Shown in pieces: positions 63,001 through 64,000 of a stretch of 64,000 nt of DNA (position 1 is its first letter; each line of letters opens with the position of its first letter). The stretch comes from Ustilago trichophora (lineage: Eukaryota > Basidiomycota > Ustilaginomycetes > Ustilaginales > Ustilaginaceae). Under the pieces are notes generated by a model. It worked only from the letters and a program-made list of their open reading frames with translations. It was not told the origin of the DNA and made no database searches. The stretch is taken from contig OOIN01000015.1 of NCBI GenBank assembly GCA_900323505.1, positions 434,001 through 498,000 of the forward strand. The letters run 5' to 3'. A program made the translations under genes and the position numbers.

Positions 63001-63734
63001 AACGCATCCCTCCTCAATTTGCGCACGGCTTCAATCATAAGTTTGCGCCACTTCAAGTTCAAACCTTGCCTCTCGAGATCCTTTTCGCTCAATCTCAAGA
63101 ACGCGCGCCCGCCCATACGTGAGGATCTGACATAGGCGGTGACGTCCTCGACGACGGGGCGGGGCACCAGGCCGAGAACGTGCGTGAGGTAGAGAGCGAC
63201 TTGAGAAGGAAGCCAAGATTTGGGATTGTGCGGGAGGGCGGCGACTGCTTCTGCCAATCGTTCTGATTCGGATTCGGAGCGAGGAGGGTGAGTATTGGCC
63301 GTGCTAGTGCTGTGGTGCAGCTCGGGGACGCTGAAGGAGCTAGGGAGACCATGGGAGATGGTTCTGCGGCGCTGGGGGAGGTCGGAAGGGTTGGTGAAGG
63401 GGCTTGATGCTGGTGAAGCGGCAACAGCGCGCGGAATATGAGGAGAAGAAGGAGAAGATGGAAGGTTGCGAGGTGCGGTGGGCGGGGTGGTTGTCATGTC
63501 TGAAGTCCTGCTCTGCAAGCCCTTGGGGCGGGATCGCGTGGAGGTCGACATGGAAGTCGAGCGAGAAAGGTAGGAGTAGCCTTCGAAGACTTGTCCGCCG
63601 GGGCTGAAGCCTGCGACATTGGGAGAGTTGGCGCCAGCCCCACCGCTGCTGGTGAAAGTACCGCTTCGCTTTGGATTGAGCGAATATCGAGGACGTGAAG
63701 GGGTCGAGATGGCGGGCGGGTCGATATTGGCCAT
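60003..63734 (-). CDS. SAM-domain protein with hydrophobic C-terminal tail
   Basis: A 1243-residue single-exon protein starting MANIDPPAISTPSRPRYSL. Residues about 172-245 are a SAM domain: SWLPSQVALYLTHVLGL, VVEDVTAYVRSSRMGGRAFL, LSEKDLERQGLNLKWRKLM. The segment after it (ALRGRIWGYESGSLRWP) is a conserved-looking extension. The long middle is acidic and Ser-rich, with Val/Glu/Ala repeats around 61090-61330. A short coiled-coil (FESLARRMGDLEAQLEAAD) lies near 1030. The last 30 residues hold one hydrophobic segment (IPAYMLGLGAGVGFVLVREV) followed by a basic end (GKSLTRH), which would suit a tail anchor. I recognise no characterised homologue. A membrane-tethered scaffold is inference. Confidence 0.8.
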   Translation of the reverse strand: MANIDPPAISTPSRPRYSLNPKRSGTFTSSGGAGANSPNVAGFSPGGQVFEGYSYLSRSTSMSTSTRSRPKGLQSRTSDMTTTPPTAPRNLPSSPSSPHIPRAVAASPASSPFTNPSDLPQRRRTISHGLPSSFSVPELHHSTSTANTHPPRSESESERLAEAVAALPHNPKSWLPSQVALYLTHVLGLVPRPVVEDVTAYVRSSRMGGRAFLRLSEKDLERQGLNLKWRKLMIEAVRKLRRDALRGRIWGYESGSLRWPKSAQDLEREEADEEDLGQEDELNDGIVRSNSKTTSKLTLKRMRDSRKVRGMIQAFQTSPDKNNIPLSTVPIDAIYGQGYVKEQAQHILSEAEQKKLSLRRPLRPRRSTADFPWLESSAEPNKEDIEALLASLSEQEANDLAAELGIADLQDTDAVGRALASDTKDRTRDASAGESADEVMQMPTLTRHGSVDSTSMEEGESSVSECSGTESEVDYADDLEESEHKPRYGVLDEELIRAIMADEELPVQHAQDSPKSQLTRSHTTASILRPGRPYRASLYTDDELAALNENGFHTRTESSRELVELSCSTSQEDLSVAEPDFGTARLRSAEEKAQDIAPPIPSFETSPTAPVETAQQEDEYIFNPPPSSASASRTNSIRRTVGRKATFGSKRGKAVLSLLHNPDSELFASLPGATMLRQQFSAPSAAAATSADEEGWGGTLGRSSSRKSLNSVFDAPVGFGRKRGLDRVASEAEAEAVCARMDEMEKEKEQEVETPLARYEETVLSKVEGEDEDGLGRRASVESRLSKLFNEGVEVGAPAAEEVVDAVVTDETAVEEVEAEAVEERSTEEVEAPSAVEAGEATVSVEAPPKKDESERVAEPTAEPELAIVSDVSIEDEAAATSESTEETLSASEDSTVANPNVIAVPEPATPTELVELAIDNAAPTESVPNDQLEIPTPPAAPSDESASAEVSHSPTASDLDTYEIIPSHTTTEPLPVPLSQPAATTAAATAEDDSTTSSKLLVPLTVLEPHPSGTGSIKKRSMVLVDRKRFESLARRMGDLEAQLEAADARVHCKSGSSVGSVGSGAGLRGMFGGLDGDIQEGKEGQEVVSEGDVILEEILAATATTSTTAAVVEPTCDKTSESGSVEQLTLEDSPPGLVQQPKSGGGGWRSYLNPTSWASYLSSLNPYYGQAATCSSTSSSRVEGGEIEEEMSLYALLGRPESEQEKHLLSIGAIPAYMLGLGAGVGFVLVREVLGKSLTRH

Positions 63735-64000
63735 GTTGGAGTAAGCTGTATGCTATATGCTAGCAGACGAGAGAGCTGCTGTTGTAGTGGTGTAGATGGA
63801 GAAGCCTGCTTTGCAGCGGCAAGAAAGGGATGGCAGATTCGTAACTTGATGGTCGTGATAAGGTCGTCAAAGATGATTCGTGAAAAGATTCGTTATAAAA
63901 GAAGAAGTGATGGTGATCGAGATGGTGGAACAGAATCAGGATGAAGTCGGAGGAGGTCCAACGGTCAAGATGAAGTCAGAGAGCGATGTCACAGGCGCCA
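63735..64000. other. Upstream flank of the SAM-domain gene
   Basis: The last 266 bases of the window form the presumed promoter and leader of the minus-strand SAM gene. No gene is supported. Confidence 0.5.

Overview
The window is nuclear DNA of a fungus, most likely a smut-type basidiomycete (Ustilaginomycotina). Evidence: long uninterrupted reading frames with a few short GT-AG introns (about 84-191 bases, mostly GTAAGT donors), pyrimidine-rich leaders, fungal-specific families (LCL2, SPX-RING, hybrid histidine kinase, Tup1) and a 5S rRNA that resembles basidiomycete 5S genes. The smut assignment is inference from overall character; no search was run. There are no prokaryotic operons, CRISPR arrays or recognisable transposons.

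Layout. 0-10.6 kb, plus strand: a Sro7/tomosyn-like exocytosis protein (cut by the left edge), an SPX-RING ubiquitin ligase candidate ending in a CaaX box, a 5S rRNA gene with its Pol III terminator, and the rRNA helicase SPB4. 11-16 kb, minus: a PAS-rich hybrid histidine kinase with a frame break at a C9 run, followed by about 3.5 kb without a supported gene. 19.4-21.1 kb, minus: malate synthase (two exons). After a 2.2-kb empty stretch come thioredoxin (three exons, minus), an AN1 zinc-finger protein (plus), LCL2 (two exons, minus) and NAF1 (plus). 30-39 kb: an API5-like protein (plus), AP-3 beta adaptin with a frame break (minus) and a kelch protein (plus). 39-43 kb: an intergenic stretch with a 63-base T run, then a large secreted repeat protein. 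44-64 kb: a short-chain dehydrogenase (plus), SRP40 (minus), a small two-TM protein (plus), POP1 (minus), VPS74/GOLPH3 (plus), bystin/ENP1 (minus), TUP1 (plus) and a SAM-domain protein with a hydrophobic tail (minus).

From about 24 kb onward genes mostly alternate in orientation, giving convergent 3' ends with short gaps (142-435 bases) and divergent pairs that share upstream regions. Six loci serve ribosome or small-RNP production (5S rRNA, SPB4, NAF1, SRP40, POP1, ENP1). Others serve trafficking (Sro7-like, AP-3 beta, VPS74), carbon metabolism (malate synthase, dehydrogenase) and signalling or gene control (histidine kinase, SPX-RING, TUP1).

I did not find a clear multi-gene novel system. 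The most unusual items are the secreted protein at 41220-43343 (dibasic sites, Cys-rich domain, ten perfect-length 36-base repeats), the predicted prenylation motif on the SPX-RING protein, the two reading-frame breaks, and the tightly spaced 5S rRNA/SPB4 arrangement.
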